Origin: Halomonas cerina
GTDB taxonomy: Bacteria; Pseudomonadota; Gammaproteobacteria; Pseudomonadales; Halomonadaceae
Direction: 5' to 3'
Length of the DNA: 64,000 nucleotides
Assembly (NCBI RefSeq): GCF_014192215.1
Contig: NZ_JACHXP010000021.1
Coordinates: 1 to 64,000, forward strand
Of the stretch, positions 24,591 through 32,856 are shown in pieces. The translations under genes and the position numbers were made by a program. The notes under the pieces were generated by a model. The model saw nothing but the letters and a program-made list of their open reading frames with translations, made no database searches and had not been told where the DNA came from. Position 1 is the stretch's first letter. The number at the start of each line of letters is the position of its first letter.

Positions 24591-24989
24591 TCAGGCCGAG
24601 GCTTGCCAGCGGCTGGTGATCGCCGAAACGGCGGCCTGATGGTCCTGATCACTCTTGGGCGGCTGGGCGTTGGGGGCCTGAGTGCTGTCGCGCTGCATTC
24701 CGTCCAGGGAAATGCCGCGATCCTGAGCGGCCTTGAACAGAGCCAGGCCGGTGGCTTCGACGCTCGAGCCATCCTCGATGGCCGTAGCGATCTCATTCTC
24801 GAAGCCAGGCGCAGCCAGTGCATGAATGCCCTGGCAGCGCTCGCGCTCTTTCTTGGCGCCGGCCTCTTGCGCTTCGGCTCGGATATTGTCGGTGTCGACG
24901 GCCTGGGGCTCGGCGATCTGAATGGTCTTGGGGTCGGTGCCGGCCTCAATCGCGGCCTGCAGCTCGGCTGTGGTTTTCACGACTTTCAT
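24591..24989 (-). CDS. Nested capsid scaffold protein (lambda Nu3-like)
   Basis: An in-frame internal start within the protease gene: GAGGAG seven bases before ATG at 24989. The 132-residue product (MKVVKTTAELQAAIEAG) is helical, charged and lacks Cys apart from one, as expected for a scaffold. It shares its C-terminus with the protease. The nested arrangement is known for lambda and many relatives. Confidence 0.72.
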   Translation of the reverse strand: MKVVKTTAELQAAIEAGTDPKTIQIAEPQAVDTDNIRAEAQEAGAKKERERCQGIHALAAPGFENEIATAIEDGSSVEATGLALFKAAQDRGISLDGMQRDSTQAPNAQPPKSDQDHQAAVSAITSRWQASA

Positions 24990-25820
24990 GGTGGTGCTCC
25001 TCGTTTGGCTACTGGCGGGAGAGCCGGCCAGCTCGGCGATGAGGGATTCCAGGGAGCCGAGGCGGTCGGCCATGCCGGCCTCCACGGCCAGGGCGCCGGT
25101 GGCTATCCCTCCTTGGCGGAAACGATCGTTGACCTCTTCACGAGGCAGGCTGCGGTTGCGGGCCACCTTGTCCAGGAACACCGCGGCCAGCTCGTCCGTG
25201 CGGGCCTGGAGCTGGGCGCGGCCCGCTTCAGTCTCGGGGTCGGGCCGCTTGTTGGGGGCGTTGCTGGAGACGATCTCGTAGCTCTTCTCGCCCTGGCGGT
25301 CCTCGCGCTTGCGTAGGCTGAGCACCACGCCGACGCTGCCCAGCTGGGCGGTATCGTCGACGATCACTTCGTCGGCGGCGCTGGTGACCCAGTAGGAAGC
25401 GCTGGCCGCCTGGCCGCCCACATAGGCCTTGATCGGTTTGCGCCCGCGCGCCTGGTAGATCAGGTCGCCGAGCTCGTTGATGCCAGTGGCCTCGCCGCCG
25501 GGACTATCGGCGTTGAGCACGATGGCCGAGACGCCCGGGTCGTCCAGCGCACGCTGGATGTCGGTGGCCAGCACCTCGGTGCTGGTGGCGCCGCTGATCT
25601 CGGTGAACAGGTTGGCGTAGCGGAACATGGGGCCGGCGATGGGGATCACGGCGACGCCCTCGCGCACGGTGACCGTGCGGGTGTTGTCCAGCGGCCGGCC
25701 CAGGCGGGCCTCCAGTGCCTCGACATCGCCCTGCCGGTCGGCCACTGCCAGCAGGGTGTCCAGCGCCTCGGCGGTCATCAGCCAGGTACGGCTGGCCGCC
25801 AGCTCGAAGGCGGTGCGCAT
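24591..25820 (-). CDS. Prohead protease (S49/SppA-like, lambda gpC) with scaffold C-terminus
   Basis: A 409-residue protein. Residues about 45-260 are a ClpP-fold S49 protease (VNADSPGGEATG holds the oxyanion region, ASASYWVTSAADEV the nucleophile Ser). From about 278 the sequence becomes helical and charged, like a scaffold. The protease matures the procapsid. An internal ATG with a strong ribosome site opens the same frame at 24989, as for lambda C/Nu3. Confidence 0.88.
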   Translation of the reverse strand: MRTAFELAASRTWLMTAEALDTLLAVADRQGDVEALEARLGRPLDNTRTVTVREGVAVIPIAGPMFRYANLFTEISGATSTEVLATDIQRALDDPGVSAIVLNADSPGGEATGINELGDLIYQARGRKPIKAYVGGQAASASYWVTSAADEVIVDDTAQLGSVGVVLSLRKREDRQGEKSYEIVSSNAPNKRPDPETEAGRAQLQARTDELAAVFLDKVARNRSLPREEVNDRFRQGGIATGALAVEAGMADRLGSLESLIAELAGSPASSQTRSTTMKVVKTTAELQAAIEAGTDPKTIQIAEPQAVDTDNIRAEAQEAGAKKERERCQGIHALAAPGFENEIATAIEDGSSVEATGLALFKAAQDRGISLDGMQRDSTQAPNAQPPKSDQDHQAAVSAITSRWQASA

Positions 25821-25856
25821 GATGGTCTCCTCGTGAAAAACCCGCCGGGCGGCGGG

Positions 25857-26513
25857 TCAGTCGGTATCGTCGTTGGCTCGGTTGGGATCAGGTTCGTCAG
25901 GCTCATGGACCCGGCCGCCGACGTAGAGCGGCACGCCGTCGGTCTGCTTGCGGCGGATCTCGCGGGCGCGGTCGCGGTGCACGTCTTCCCAGTCTTCGCC
26001 ATGCAGGGCCATGGTCTCGAGGTGCTCGTTACTGGTGCCGTTGGCGATGCGCTCGGTGGCGGCCTTGGCGTCGATCTGTTCGTTCAGGCTACCCAGCGGC
26101 TCGCCGATCCACAGCGCGCGCACGTAGGCGCGGCGTCGGGCCGGGTCGCGGTAGCCGGGCAGCTCGACCATGCCGCGAGCGACCATCTCATCGATCACCA
26201 GCTCATAGGCGGGCTGGCAGAACTGCACCGTCAGGTGATGGCGACGGTGCTTGACGAACTTCCATAGCTGGTTGAACGCCGCCCGGGCGGCGGTGTAGCT
26301 GGTGGAGAAGTGCATCAGCAGCACTTCGGCGGGCTGCTCCAGGGCGGCGCCGATTTCCTTGACGATGGCCACGAAGAAGGGGTCGAACTGGGCGTTGGGT
26401 CGATCCGGGCTGATCGAAACAGGCTTGGCGCCCTCTTCCAGGTCCCACACCGCGCCCTCGCCCAGTTGGAGGTTGTCGCCCTCCGGGGCTTGCGGCTCGT
26501 TGCTCTGCACCAC
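25857..26513 (-). CDS. Portal protein, C-terminal part (separated by an in-frame TGA)
   Basis: A 218-residue open frame directly continuing the portal frame: 13 sense codons separate the upstream TGA (26553-26555) from the first GTG here. It carries the lambda-B-family C-terminal half (SISPDRPNAQFDPFFVAIVKEIG, then LLMHFSTSYTAARAAFNQLW). It could be made by readthrough of the TGA, by weak internal initiation at GTG, or not at all. Confidence 0.7.
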   Translation of the reverse strand: MVQSNEPQAPEGDNLQLGEGAVWDLEEGAKPVSISPDRPNAQFDPFFVAIVKEIGAALEQPAEVLLMHFSTSYTAARAAFNQLWKFVKHRRHHLTVQFCQPAYELVIDEMVARGMVELPGYRDPARRRAYVRALWIGEPLGSLNEQIDAKAATERIANGTSNEHLETMALHGEDWEDVHRDRAREIRRKQTDGVPLYVGGRVHEPDEPDPNRANDDTD

Positions 26514-26552
26514 CGGGCGTTCGGGCTTGCTGGGGTCGCTGCTGTGTTGATT

Positions 26553-27530
26553 TCAGAGGGTCGAACCGCCCAGGCCGGGGTCATCTTCTCCAGCCTCATG
26601 GGTGATGGCCACGGTGAACATGGCACTGATCACCGCGGCGGTGAGCTCGGCTTGGCTGAACCGCTCGAGCTTCTGCAGAGGCTCGAGAATCGGCGCCAGG
26701 TAGGGCACGCCGCGTGGCTGGCCGGGGCGGTCCTTCTCGTTCATCAGGTGCAAGACGCGGCGACGGCCGGTCTCGGCGCCGAACACCGGCACCCAGTTCC
26801 ATGTGGGCTTGCTCAGCGGGTCGCTGGGATAACCGCTGCACACATGGACATGCGTGGCTCGCCCGAGGGCATCGAGACGCATGCCATCGATCTCGTCGGC
26901 GATGTTGCGGCTGGACAACGGTGTGCCGATTCGCTCGGCCTCGACGAGCTGCAGCTTGAGGCCGAACAAGCCGCCGGGGCGTTGGTCGTCCGGGGTGAAG
27001 CCGAACACATCGCCGCTGACCAGCGCCGAGACGAACGCCAGGCGTTGCAGCATGTAGAAGTCGAGCGTGGCTTCTGCATCGCACTCTGCCGGGTTCTCGG
27101 CCCACAGCCGGAAGCCTCGACCCAGCTGATCGTTAAGGGCGTCGGCTTCCTCGTCACTGAGCCCCAGGGCCTCAGCATCCACGTTGGGGCGCAGTGTCAG
27201 GCCCATGCCGACCACGTTGGTGGCAGCCCGGGAGATCGCGGCGCGGCCCAGCATGTGGTTGCGGTAGGCGTCCCGTGAACGAGCGATCAGCGTTTCACGC
27301 TCGCCGGCAGGTGCATCCTGCCGCGGACTGCCAAGGCCCGGCAGCCAGCTCATCATGCTGCGCAGCATGCGGCTGGCACCTCGATAGCGGGTCTCGCTCC
27401 CCACGTTGGCATTCGGCCGGGGCTGGCTATCCTGCAGGCGGCGCACCTCGTCGGCGACTGCCTGGGTCTGGACATCTGCCAGGGTGCGGCCCTGTGGCTT
27501 GAGTCGAGAGAACAGTCCCATGCTCACCAT
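26553..27530 (-). CDS. Portal protein, N-terminal part (lambda gpB family)
   Basis: A 325-residue open frame with the portal N-terminal half (SRDAYRNHMLGRAAISRAATNVVGMGLTL-type segment around residues 85-115; LAPILEPLQKLERFSQAELTAA near 285). It ends at TGA within a Gly/Ser/Asp linker. A complete portal of this family is a single chain of roughly 500-560 residues. Codon usage is the same on both sides of the TGA, so the break is recent, programmed, or a sequencing error. Confidence 0.85.
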   Translation of the reverse strand: MVSMGLFSRLKPQGRTLADVQTQAVADEVRRLQDSQPRPNANVGSETRYRGASRMLRSMMSWLPGLGSPRQDAPAGERETLIARSRDAYRNHMLGRAAISRAATNVVGMGLTLRPNVDAEALGLSDEEADALNDQLGRGFRLWAENPAECDAEATLDFYMLQRLAFVSALVSGDVFGFTPDDQRPGGLFGLKLQLVEAERIGTPLSSRNIADEIDGMRLDALGRATHVHVCSGYPSDPLSKPTWNWVPVFGAETGRRRVLHLMNEKDRPGQPRGVPYLAPILEPLQKLERFSQAELTAAVISAMFTVAITHEAGEDDPGLGGSTL

Positions 27531-27748
27531 CCGATGTAGCGGACGCGGTTACGCCCGCCGCGCCCGGTGGCGGCGGCCTGCTCACGGGCGGCCATCTTTG
27601 CGTAGTGACGCTCCATACGCTCTAGGGTGAATATGTTGGCGCGGGTGTATTGGCGGCCGTTGTAACTCCAGGACTGCGAGCCGGTGAGCAACTTATCGAT
27701 GGCTTCACGCACCAATGCTAGGCGCTGGGTGTAGGTCTGTGTGGTCAT
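27524..27748 (-). CDS. Head completion protein (gpW-like)
   Basis: A 74-residue helical protein (QRLALVREAIDKLLTGSQSW, then FTLERMERHYAKM) between the terminase and portal genes, matching gpW-type proteins that sit under the portal. It overlaps the terminase stop by four bases and the portal start by seven. Confidence 0.75.
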   Translation of the reverse strand: MTTQTYTQRLALVREAIDKLLTGSQSWSYNGRQYTRANIFTLERMERHYAKMAAREQAAATGRGGRNRVRYIGW

Positions 27749-29775
27749 ACGCTGCTATTCCTCATCCGGCGGCCACGGCGACGTGGCTGTGGCGGCTGGG
27801 CAGCGGGCGGTGCCGCCGAGCTTGGTGCTTCAAAAAGGGTTGTCTGCGTCAGGGTCGCCTCAAGGCGATCCCAGTCACTGGCCTTGAGTACGTGGGAACG
27901 GCAGCTGCGTGCGGCATGCAGCGCGTAGACCTCGCAGTCCAGGGCTTCATTGGGCTGACCGCTCTTCTTCTGCCAGACCCGCTGGCGAGGGTTGCGTGGA
28001 TGCGGCGCCTTGACCTCGGCGGTCAGCTGTTTCCAGTAGTCGGCACGTACGTTGCGATACCAGTGCATCCGTCCCGGCCCCTCGCCGCGGAGGTTGACCC
28101 GCGACTCGAGGATCAGGTCCTTGGCCTTGTGAGTACCCACGATGAAGGGCCGCAGGCCGTACTTGTCGGCCTTAGTGTTCTGCCGGTTGGTGTCGTCGGA
28201 GATCTTCGGCCGGCTGAAGATTTCGCGGCTCTCGCTGTTGAGCGAGGCGCCCTTCACCGCCATCACGCCGTGGCGCTGGCGGGCGCGCACGTAGTGGTAG
28301 ACGGCGTCGCTGGTCTTGCCGTCCGAGCTGTCGATCGACGCAGCACTGACGCGCAAGGTGGCACCGCTGTCGTGCGCGAAGCCGGTGGTCAGCAACTTGT
28401 CGAGTTCGTCCCACACCGGATCGACCTTGTCGAAGGTATTCCCGTAGAGCTCACCCCAATAGATCAGCCAGCTCTCCTCGCCGCGGCCCCAGGCGCGGAC
28501 CACCACGGCCAAGCGGTCGTGCTGGACATCGATGCCGGCGGTGAGCAGCAGGCCGCCTCGTGGGACCGCCTTCTCGGCGTAGTCTTCGGCGCGGTCCTGA
28601 AGAGCATCGGCCTCGGGAGTGTCACCCTTGAATTCATAGGCCAACCCCATCGAGGAGTTGGTGAACACGATCAGGTCGCTGAAGTCACCCTCGTCGGCAG
28701 CGTGCTTCGCTGCCAGCCACTTCTCCATGAGCCGCGCGAAGCGCGAATCCGGGAAGGTGCTCAGCAGCTCGTTCATGTAATAACCGGCCAGTCCGCGGAA
28801 CTCGGCGGTGGCGACCCAGCGCCCATTGCGCAGGTTGGCGTTCTTCTCCAGGTCGCTCCACTCGCTGCCACAGTGCGGGCAGGCGTAGACGGTACGCTCC
28901 GGCCGGTGGTGGCCGTAGATCGGGTGATTGCGATCCGGCTCCACCGGACAGACCAGGTTGTCGAAGCTCAGCTCATGCACCTCGCCGCAGTGGTGGCAAG
29001 GCACCATGCAGCGGCGCTGATCACTGAGCTTGAGCTCGGCTTCGATCGACGACAGGCCTGCAATGGTCGGGGTGCCGCCGATGATGTATTTCTTTCGGCC
29101 GCGGCCGTAGGTCTTGCCGCGCTCCTTGAGCAGCAGGATCGAATCACCCTGCCCTTTCAGGTTCAGGTTGCAGTCGTCGGGCTCTTCCACGAAGCCCCGG
29201 GGGCTTGGGGTGGACTTCACCGAGGCCGGCGAGTTGGAGCCCACCAGCTTGAGGAATCCACCTGGGAAGCGCTTGAACTGCTGCCGCTGCTGCAGCTTGC
29301 GCGAACGCAGGTCGATCTTGTCGCGCAGCCGCGGCGTCGCTTCCACCATCGGCTCGAACTTCTCGGCCACGTACTCCTTGGCCGCGCCGTCCTTGGGGAA
29401 CAGCCCGATGATCGGAGACGGGTCGACGTCGATCCAGCGACCCAAGGCGTTACCCAACACGCCAGAGGTCCACGCCACCTGGGCGGACTTCTGACAGCAC
29501 ACCTCTTCGACGTTAGGGTCGTCGATCGCCTCCAGCGGGCCGCCCGGTAGGGCCAGGGCCGGCGTCACGTGGATGCTGTACTTGCCGGGGCGGGCCGTCT
29601 CGACCTCGCTCATCCAGCGGTGGCGGTTGGCCCACTCCAGGGTGCCGATGCGCTCGGGCGGGGCCCACTTGCGCGCAATCGAGCTCACCCAACGCCGAGC
29701 GTTACGCTTCAGCTTCTTCCGGAAGCTCGGCGTCAGATTCGCCGTCGTCGCCTTCCGTGTCGTCGCTAGGGTCAT
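27745..29775 (-). CDS. Terminase large subunit (lambda gpA type)
   Basis: A DNA-packaging ATPase/nuclease of up to 676 residues. The ATPase motif is CCQKSAQVAWTSG (about residue 95), and the nuclease start is TAGIDVQHDRLAVVVRAWGRG (about 410). A CxxC pair (PCHHCGEVHEL and YACPHCGSEW) forms the usual zinc site. The ATG at 29775 would overlap the small subunit by 74 bases; GTG at 29688 is an alternative start just after the small-subunit stop. Confidence 0.92.
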   Translation of the reverse strand: MTLATTRKATTANLTPSFRKKLKRNARRWVSSIARKWAPPERIGTLEWANRHRWMSEVETARPGKYSIHVTPALALPGGPLEAIDDPNVEEVCCQKSAQVAWTSGVLGNALGRWIDVDPSPIIGLFPKDGAAKEYVAEKFEPMVEATPRLRDKIDLRSRKLQQRQQFKRFPGGFLKLVGSNSPASVKSTPSPRGFVEEPDDCNLNLKGQGDSILLLKERGKTYGRGRKKYIIGGTPTIAGLSSIEAELKLSDQRRCMVPCHHCGEVHELSFDNLVCPVEPDRNHPIYGHHRPERTVYACPHCGSEWSDLEKNANLRNGRWVATAEFRGLAGYYMNELLSTFPDSRFARLMEKWLAAKHAADEGDFSDLIVFTNSSMGLAYEFKGDTPEADALQDRAEDYAEKAVPRGGLLLTAGIDVQHDRLAVVVRAWGRGEESWLIYWGELYGNTFDKVDPVWDELDKLLTTGFAHDSGATLRVSAASIDSSDGKTSDAVYHYVRARQRHGVMAVKGASLNSESREIFSRPKISDDTNRQNTKADKYGLRPFIVGTHKAKDLILESRVNLRGEGPGRMHWYRNVRADYWKQLTAEVKAPHPRNPRQRVWQKKSGQPNEALDCEVYALHAARSCRSHVLKASDWDRLEATLTQTTLFEAPSSAAPPAAQPPQPRRRGRRMRNSSV

Positions 29776-30277
29776 AGTGGCTCAGCGTGGTCAGAGCGCC
29801 ATCGACGTGGCGGCGGATGATCGAAACGTCCACCTCCTCGCCGAGGATCGCAGTCAGCTCGGCGGCCAAGGCGTCCGGCATGTTGAACAGCAGCTCGGCA
29901 CGGGCAGCGTCCACCATCGCCGCATACTCGGCGTCGAGGTCGTCCGGGCTCACCAGCACGCCATCTTCCTTGAGCATCTCGCGTTCAAGCTGGTCGCCGC
30001 GCAGGCGGTCAAGGCGATCCTTCGCCGACTCCATGCCCGCGCTGATCGCCCGCGTCAGCAACCACTCGATCACCGCGGTCAGGCTGTATTCGTTGCCGGT
30101 GCGAACGGCACCCAGCTTCTCGGCCGGCATGCCCTTGGATTGCCAATCCGTCAGTGAGCGTTCAGAGACACCCAGCATCTGGGCCAACTGCCCCTTGTTG
30201 ATCAGGGCCGGTTCGCCTTCATCCCGCCAGGCCGAAAGGCCTTGCTGGCAGGCGGCGATCAGCTCTCGAACATCCAT
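29702..30277 (-). CDS. Terminase small subunit (Nu1-like)
   Basis: A 191-residue protein with an N-terminal winged-helix/MerR-like DNA-binding motif (KGQLAQMLGVSERSLTDWQSKGMP, about residues 28-51) and an acidic C-terminal tail (SDDTEGDDGESDAELPEEAEA region). It recognises phage DNA and recruits the large subunit. Position and order match Nu1-A. Confidence 0.8.
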   Translation of the reverse strand: MDVRELIAACQQGLSAWRDEGEPALINKGQLAQMLGVSERSLTDWQSKGMPAEKLGAVRTGNEYSLTAVIEWLLTRAISAGMESAKDRLDRLRGDQLEREMLKEDGVLVSPDDLDAEYAAMVDAARAELLFNMPDALAAELTAILGEEVDVSIIRRHVDGALTTLSHYDPSDDTEGDDGESDAELPEEAEA

Positions 30278-30463
30278 CGGTCACCTGATACCTGATCAAT
30301 AAGGAAGCTATGGGCACGCCACAGCTGCACGAATTCCGCGAGTCTTTGCTCCCGTACAGCTCGGGCCATCCCAGGAGGACCCAGACGAATCTGTGCCGGC
30401 GGATCCCCTCTCGGGGAGCTGCCGGCTTGCCGGGGTTACCGGAGCCCGGCCCGGAGATGGGGA
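30278..30463. other. Short intergenic segment with no confident gene
   Basis: Between the small lysis-region protein and the small terminase. On the minus strand a frame ending VREQRLAEFVQLWRAHSFLIDQ could be coding but has no ribosome site, so it was not called. A cos site would be expected near here for a gpA-type terminase, but I could not identify it. Confidence 0.4.
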
Positions 30464-30610
30464 TCACCTCCTCGCGTTTCGCTGGATGTCCCTACGTGGC
30501 GGGCGGGTCGCCTGGTACAGCATCAGGAACACGCTCCACAGAACCAGGGTGCGCAGGCCACGGCAGCCGGTCCAATCCCGGCAGCGCTGCACCAGACGGG
30601 ATCGGACCAT
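30464..30610 (-). CDS. Small single-pass membrane protein of the lysis region
   Basis: A 48-residue protein with one hydrophobic segment (LRTLVLWSVFLMLYQ) flanked by many Arg residues. GGAGG lies seven bases before the ATG, which is two bases past the Rz1 stop. It may be a second holin-like or accessory lysis protein; no family recognised. Confidence 0.55.
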   Translation of the reverse strand: MVRSRLVQRCRDWTGCRGLRTLVLWSVFLMLYQATRPPRRDIQRNARR

Positions 30611-30612
30611 GA

Positions 30613-30900
30613 TCATTCCTCCCCAGCGGATCCAGGCTGCCGGAACAGCTGCTGGACGGCAGCCCGGTCGGCATTCGCTCGTCGCAGCAGCGAGTCGTAG
30701 TCGGCCAGCAGCTGCAGCAGGTCACGGTTGTGCAGAACCGCGCGCGTCGGTGCCTGCATCGGCGTCACCAGGTGCTCCGGCGGTCCCGGGCACATCTCCA
30801 CCCGCGGTACCGGCATCGGCGGGGCCGAGGTCGCGCACCCAGCGGCGAACGGCAGCAGGCACAGCACGGCCCGCCCAATCGGCAGAATCTTCATCGTCAC
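30613..30900 (-). CDS. Outer-membrane spanin lipoprotein (Rz1-like)
   Basis: A 95-residue lipoprotein with signal peptide and lipobox (LLPFAAGC; Cys at about residue 22) followed by a Pro-rich segment (SAPPMPVPRVEMCPGPP), typical of o-spanins. It overlaps the end of Rz in a different frame, the classic nested arrangement. It fuses outer and inner membranes together with Rz at the end of lysis. Confidence 0.85.
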   Translation of the reverse strand: MTMKILPIGRAVLCLLPFAAGCATSAPPMPVPRVEMCPGPPEHLVTPMQAPTRAVLHNRDLLQLLADYDSLLRRANADRAAVQQLFRQPGSAGEE

Positions 30901-31195
30901 GCTCCAGGCGCCGGGCGGCGGCTCGGCGCTGGTCGATGGCCCGACGATCCTCGGCCAGCTGTTGGTCGCGCTCCTCGAGGGCGGCGCTCAGGGATCGCAT
31001 GCGGTCACGCTGCCAGTCCATCACCTCGCCGAAGGCCTCGGCGCGTTGGGTCTCGAGCTCGGCCCGGGCCTCGGCGGCATCACGCTCGCTGGCGTACTGC
31101 CGGGCCTGCATGCCGGCGAACACGGCAATGCCCAGCAGCACGGCCAGCAGGATCGGCGTCACCTGCCCCAGGGCGCCCTTGAGCAGGGCCATCAT
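30722..31195 (-). CDS. Inner-membrane spanin (Rz-like)
   Basis: A 157-residue protein with an N-terminal membrane segment (PILLAVLLGIAVFAGM) and a long periplasmic coiled coil rich in Ala, Arg and Glu (about residues 30-105). The ATG at 31195 overlaps the holin stop. It is the partner of the nested Rz1. Confidence 0.82.
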   Translation of the reverse strand: MMALLKGALGQVTPILLAVLLGIAVFAGMQARQYASERDAAEARAELETQRAEAFGEVMDWQRDRMRSLSAALEERDQQLAEDRRAIDQRRAAARRLERDDEDSADWAGRAVPAAVRRWVRDLGPADAGTAGGDVPGTAGAPGDADAGTDARGSAQP

Positions 31196-31542
31196 TTGAT
31201 CCACCGCTTGAGCAGGCGCTCGGCGGCAGCGGCGGCACGATCCCGGAACCATTCCACGCCAAGGAAGGCGATCGCCGCGCCAAAGGCCACCGCCAGGTTC
31301 TGAGACAGGCCGAAGTGATCCAGCACCGGCACCAGGGCCAGGGTGATGCAGCCGCACATCACCGCCTCGAGCAGGGACTTCACCGGCTTGCCGCCAGCAT
31401 GCAGCGCCCTGGCCAGGGCCAGGCCGAAGGCCAGACAAGCGGCATACAGCTGTGGCCAGATGCTGGCCATCAGGTTGACCAGCTGCTGCCAGTTGTTGGG
31501 GTCTTTGGCCGGCATGGCGGGTCTCACGTTGTATGAACTCAT
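31192..31542 (-). CDS. Holin
   Basis: A 116-residue protein with three hydrophobic segments (about 24-42, 58-76 and 80-96) and a basic C-terminus (ERLLKRWIK). It lies directly between endolysin and Rz, as expected for the holin that times lysis by permeabilising the inner membrane. ATG at 31542 follows GAGGTG closely. Confidence 0.78.
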   Translation of the reverse strand: MSSYNVRPAMPAKDPNNWQQLVNLMASIWPQLYAACLAFGLALARALHAGGKPVKSLLEAVMCGCITLALVPVLDHFGLSQNLAVAFGAAIAFLGVEWFRDRAAAAAERLLKRWIK

Positions 31543-31580
31543 GGGCACCTCGTGGGCTACCCTGCGTCGTCGGATTCTCG

Positions 31581-32150
31581 TTATGCGCGCCGGGCGGCCT
31601 CGGCGATCACCCCAGCCACCCGCTCGGCGAGCGCCGCACGGTGCTGCTGGTAGGCCGCCAGGTCGACCGGGCTGGTCAGGAAGTACAGCTCGTGGATGAT
31701 CCCGCCCCCGTCGCTGACGAACGCCAGGCGATGGTGCTGGCCGGCATTCTCAGGTGCCGCCCCGCGGTTGCGGATGCCCAGGGTCTCGGCGGTCACGGTG
31801 CAGAGGCGGCCAGCCAGCGGGAAGTCACTGGCATGTGACAGCGTCCAGGTGCCGCTCGCCCGAGGGCTGGCGGCATCACAGTGAAACTCGACGGCGATGT
31901 CCGCCTCGGCTGCCAGTTCCACCGCCTCACCCAGCGGCCAGTTGCGGCCCGCCGGTCCATCGGTGAGGTGGCGGATGCCCTGGTCGGCCAGCGCCTGGCT
32001 CACCAGGTCGCGGAACTCGGTCACGATCTCCGCCTCGGTATGGCCCTGGGCCACGGCACCGGGATCGGTACTGCTGTGGCCGGCGCTGATCAGCACGGTG
32101 TGTTGCTGAGGCTCGGCCTCGACGGTTGCCACCTCGGTCACCCAGCCCAT
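31581..32150 (-). CDS. Endolysin, N-acetylmuramoyl-L-alanine amidase (Amidase_3)
   Basis: A 189-residue zinc amidase. Metal and catalytic residues lie in LISAGHSSTDPGA (His), HTEAEIVTEF (Glu) and VEFHCDAASP (His), with a final Glu in IIHELYFLTS. There is no signal peptide, so export depends on the holin. It cuts the bond between MurNAc and the peptide. Confidence 0.88.
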   Translation of the reverse strand: MGWVTEVATVEAEPQQHTVLISAGHSSTDPGAVAQGHTEAEIVTEFRDLVSQALADQGIRHLTDGPAGRNWPLGEAVELAAEADIAVEFHCDAASPRASGTWTLSHASDFPLAGRLCTVTAETLGIRNRGAAPENAGQHHRLAFVSDGGGIIHELYFLTSPVDLAAYQQHRAALAERVAGVIAEAARRA

Positions 32151-32171
32151 ACCGCACCTCCGGTTGTAAGT

Positions 32172-32187
32172 GCCGCCCGAAGGCGGC
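32172..32187 (-). promoter_or_regulatory. Stable UUCG hairpin in the endolysin leader
   Basis: GCCGCC-TTCG-GGCGGC on the minus strand forms a tight stem-loop about 20 bases before the endolysin start. No T-tract follows, so it is more likely an RNA-stabilising or translation-modulating element than a terminator. Confidence 0.45.
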
Positions 32188-32241
32188 GCCGCCCACCACG
32201 GCGGGAGTTACTCGGTACGTCGGCTGCGCCCCAACGAAAGC

Positions 32242-32263
32242 GCCCCGGCACGGGGGCCGGGGC
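32242..32263 (-). terminator. Candidate terminator between the Q-like gene and lysis genes
   Basis: Perfect 8-bp stem GCCCCGGC/GCCGGGGC with a 6-base loop, followed by GCTTTCGTT. Its place between the Q-like gene and the lysis cassette mirrors lambda tR', which Q overrides. Confidence 0.55.
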
Positions 32264-32412
32264 GAAGCAGGGTATCGAGAGAGACCGAACAGGCGCAGCT
32301 AGTTGACGGTATGCGAAGTGTGACCCCTGATTCCGGTGGCATCCACCAACAAGTAATGCCATAGGCCTAATGTCACCGGAACGTCCCGGCAATATGCCGT
32401 AATGCGCAGGGA

Positions 32413-32793
32413 TTAGGCGCGTCGTGCTTTGCGGTGATCGGCCCTCAGCACCCCGAGCAGAGCCTCATGGAGCGACTGGAGCCGGTCATAGTAGGTCTGC
32501 CGAGCCAGGCCCAGGCGTCGGGCCTTCTCGTCGCTGTAGCCGTTCCAGCGGTAGTGCTCGTGGGCCAGCACCTGATGCTTGTCCTCCAGCTGCTGGAGGG
32601 CCTGCTCCACCTGCCAGGCGGCATCATCCATCTCGCCCAGGTTGAGCGGGTCCCGGCTGCCCTTGGGGCTGCTCGAGCGGGGCGGGATGCCGCCGAACTC
32701 GACCAGCTGCCCCAGTGGCGAGCACTGGCGCATGCCCTGGCCACGGTGCTGATCGGCCCAGTGCTGCAGCAGCTCGTCCATCGCCTTGATCAT
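32413..32793 (-). CDS. Late regulator, Q/ArpU-like
   Basis: A 126-residue protein whose C-terminal half (HYRWNGYSDEKARRLGLARQTYYDRLQSLHEALLG region, about 80-115) has the helix-turn-helix character of sigma-region-4-like late regulators. It lies directly upstream of the lysis cassette and its leader terminator, where an antiterminator would act. Exact family uncertain. Confidence 0.6.
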   Translation of the reverse strand: MIKAMDELLQHWADQHRGQGMRQCSPLGQLVEFGGIPPRSSSPKGSRDPLNLGEMDDAAWQVEQALQQLEDKHQVLAHEHYRWNGYSDEKARRLGLARQTYYDRLQSLHEALLGVLRADHRKARRA

Positions 32794-32856
32794 GTGGTGT
32801 GCTCCTCGTCGTGGTGGTGGTCAGGCCTGGTGGGCGGCCTGCGGGCCGGAAAACCG

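Noticed and set aside
26553..26555. Portal TGA as a selenocysteine codon
   Set aside because: selD is present, but it is explained by tRNA selenouridine synthesis (mnmH); no SECIS-like hairpin was evident after the TGA and portals have no use for selenocysteine.
30219..30467. 82-codon frame between the lysis and terminase genes
   Set aside because: It overlaps the small terminase start by about 60 bases in another frame and shows no recognisable pattern.
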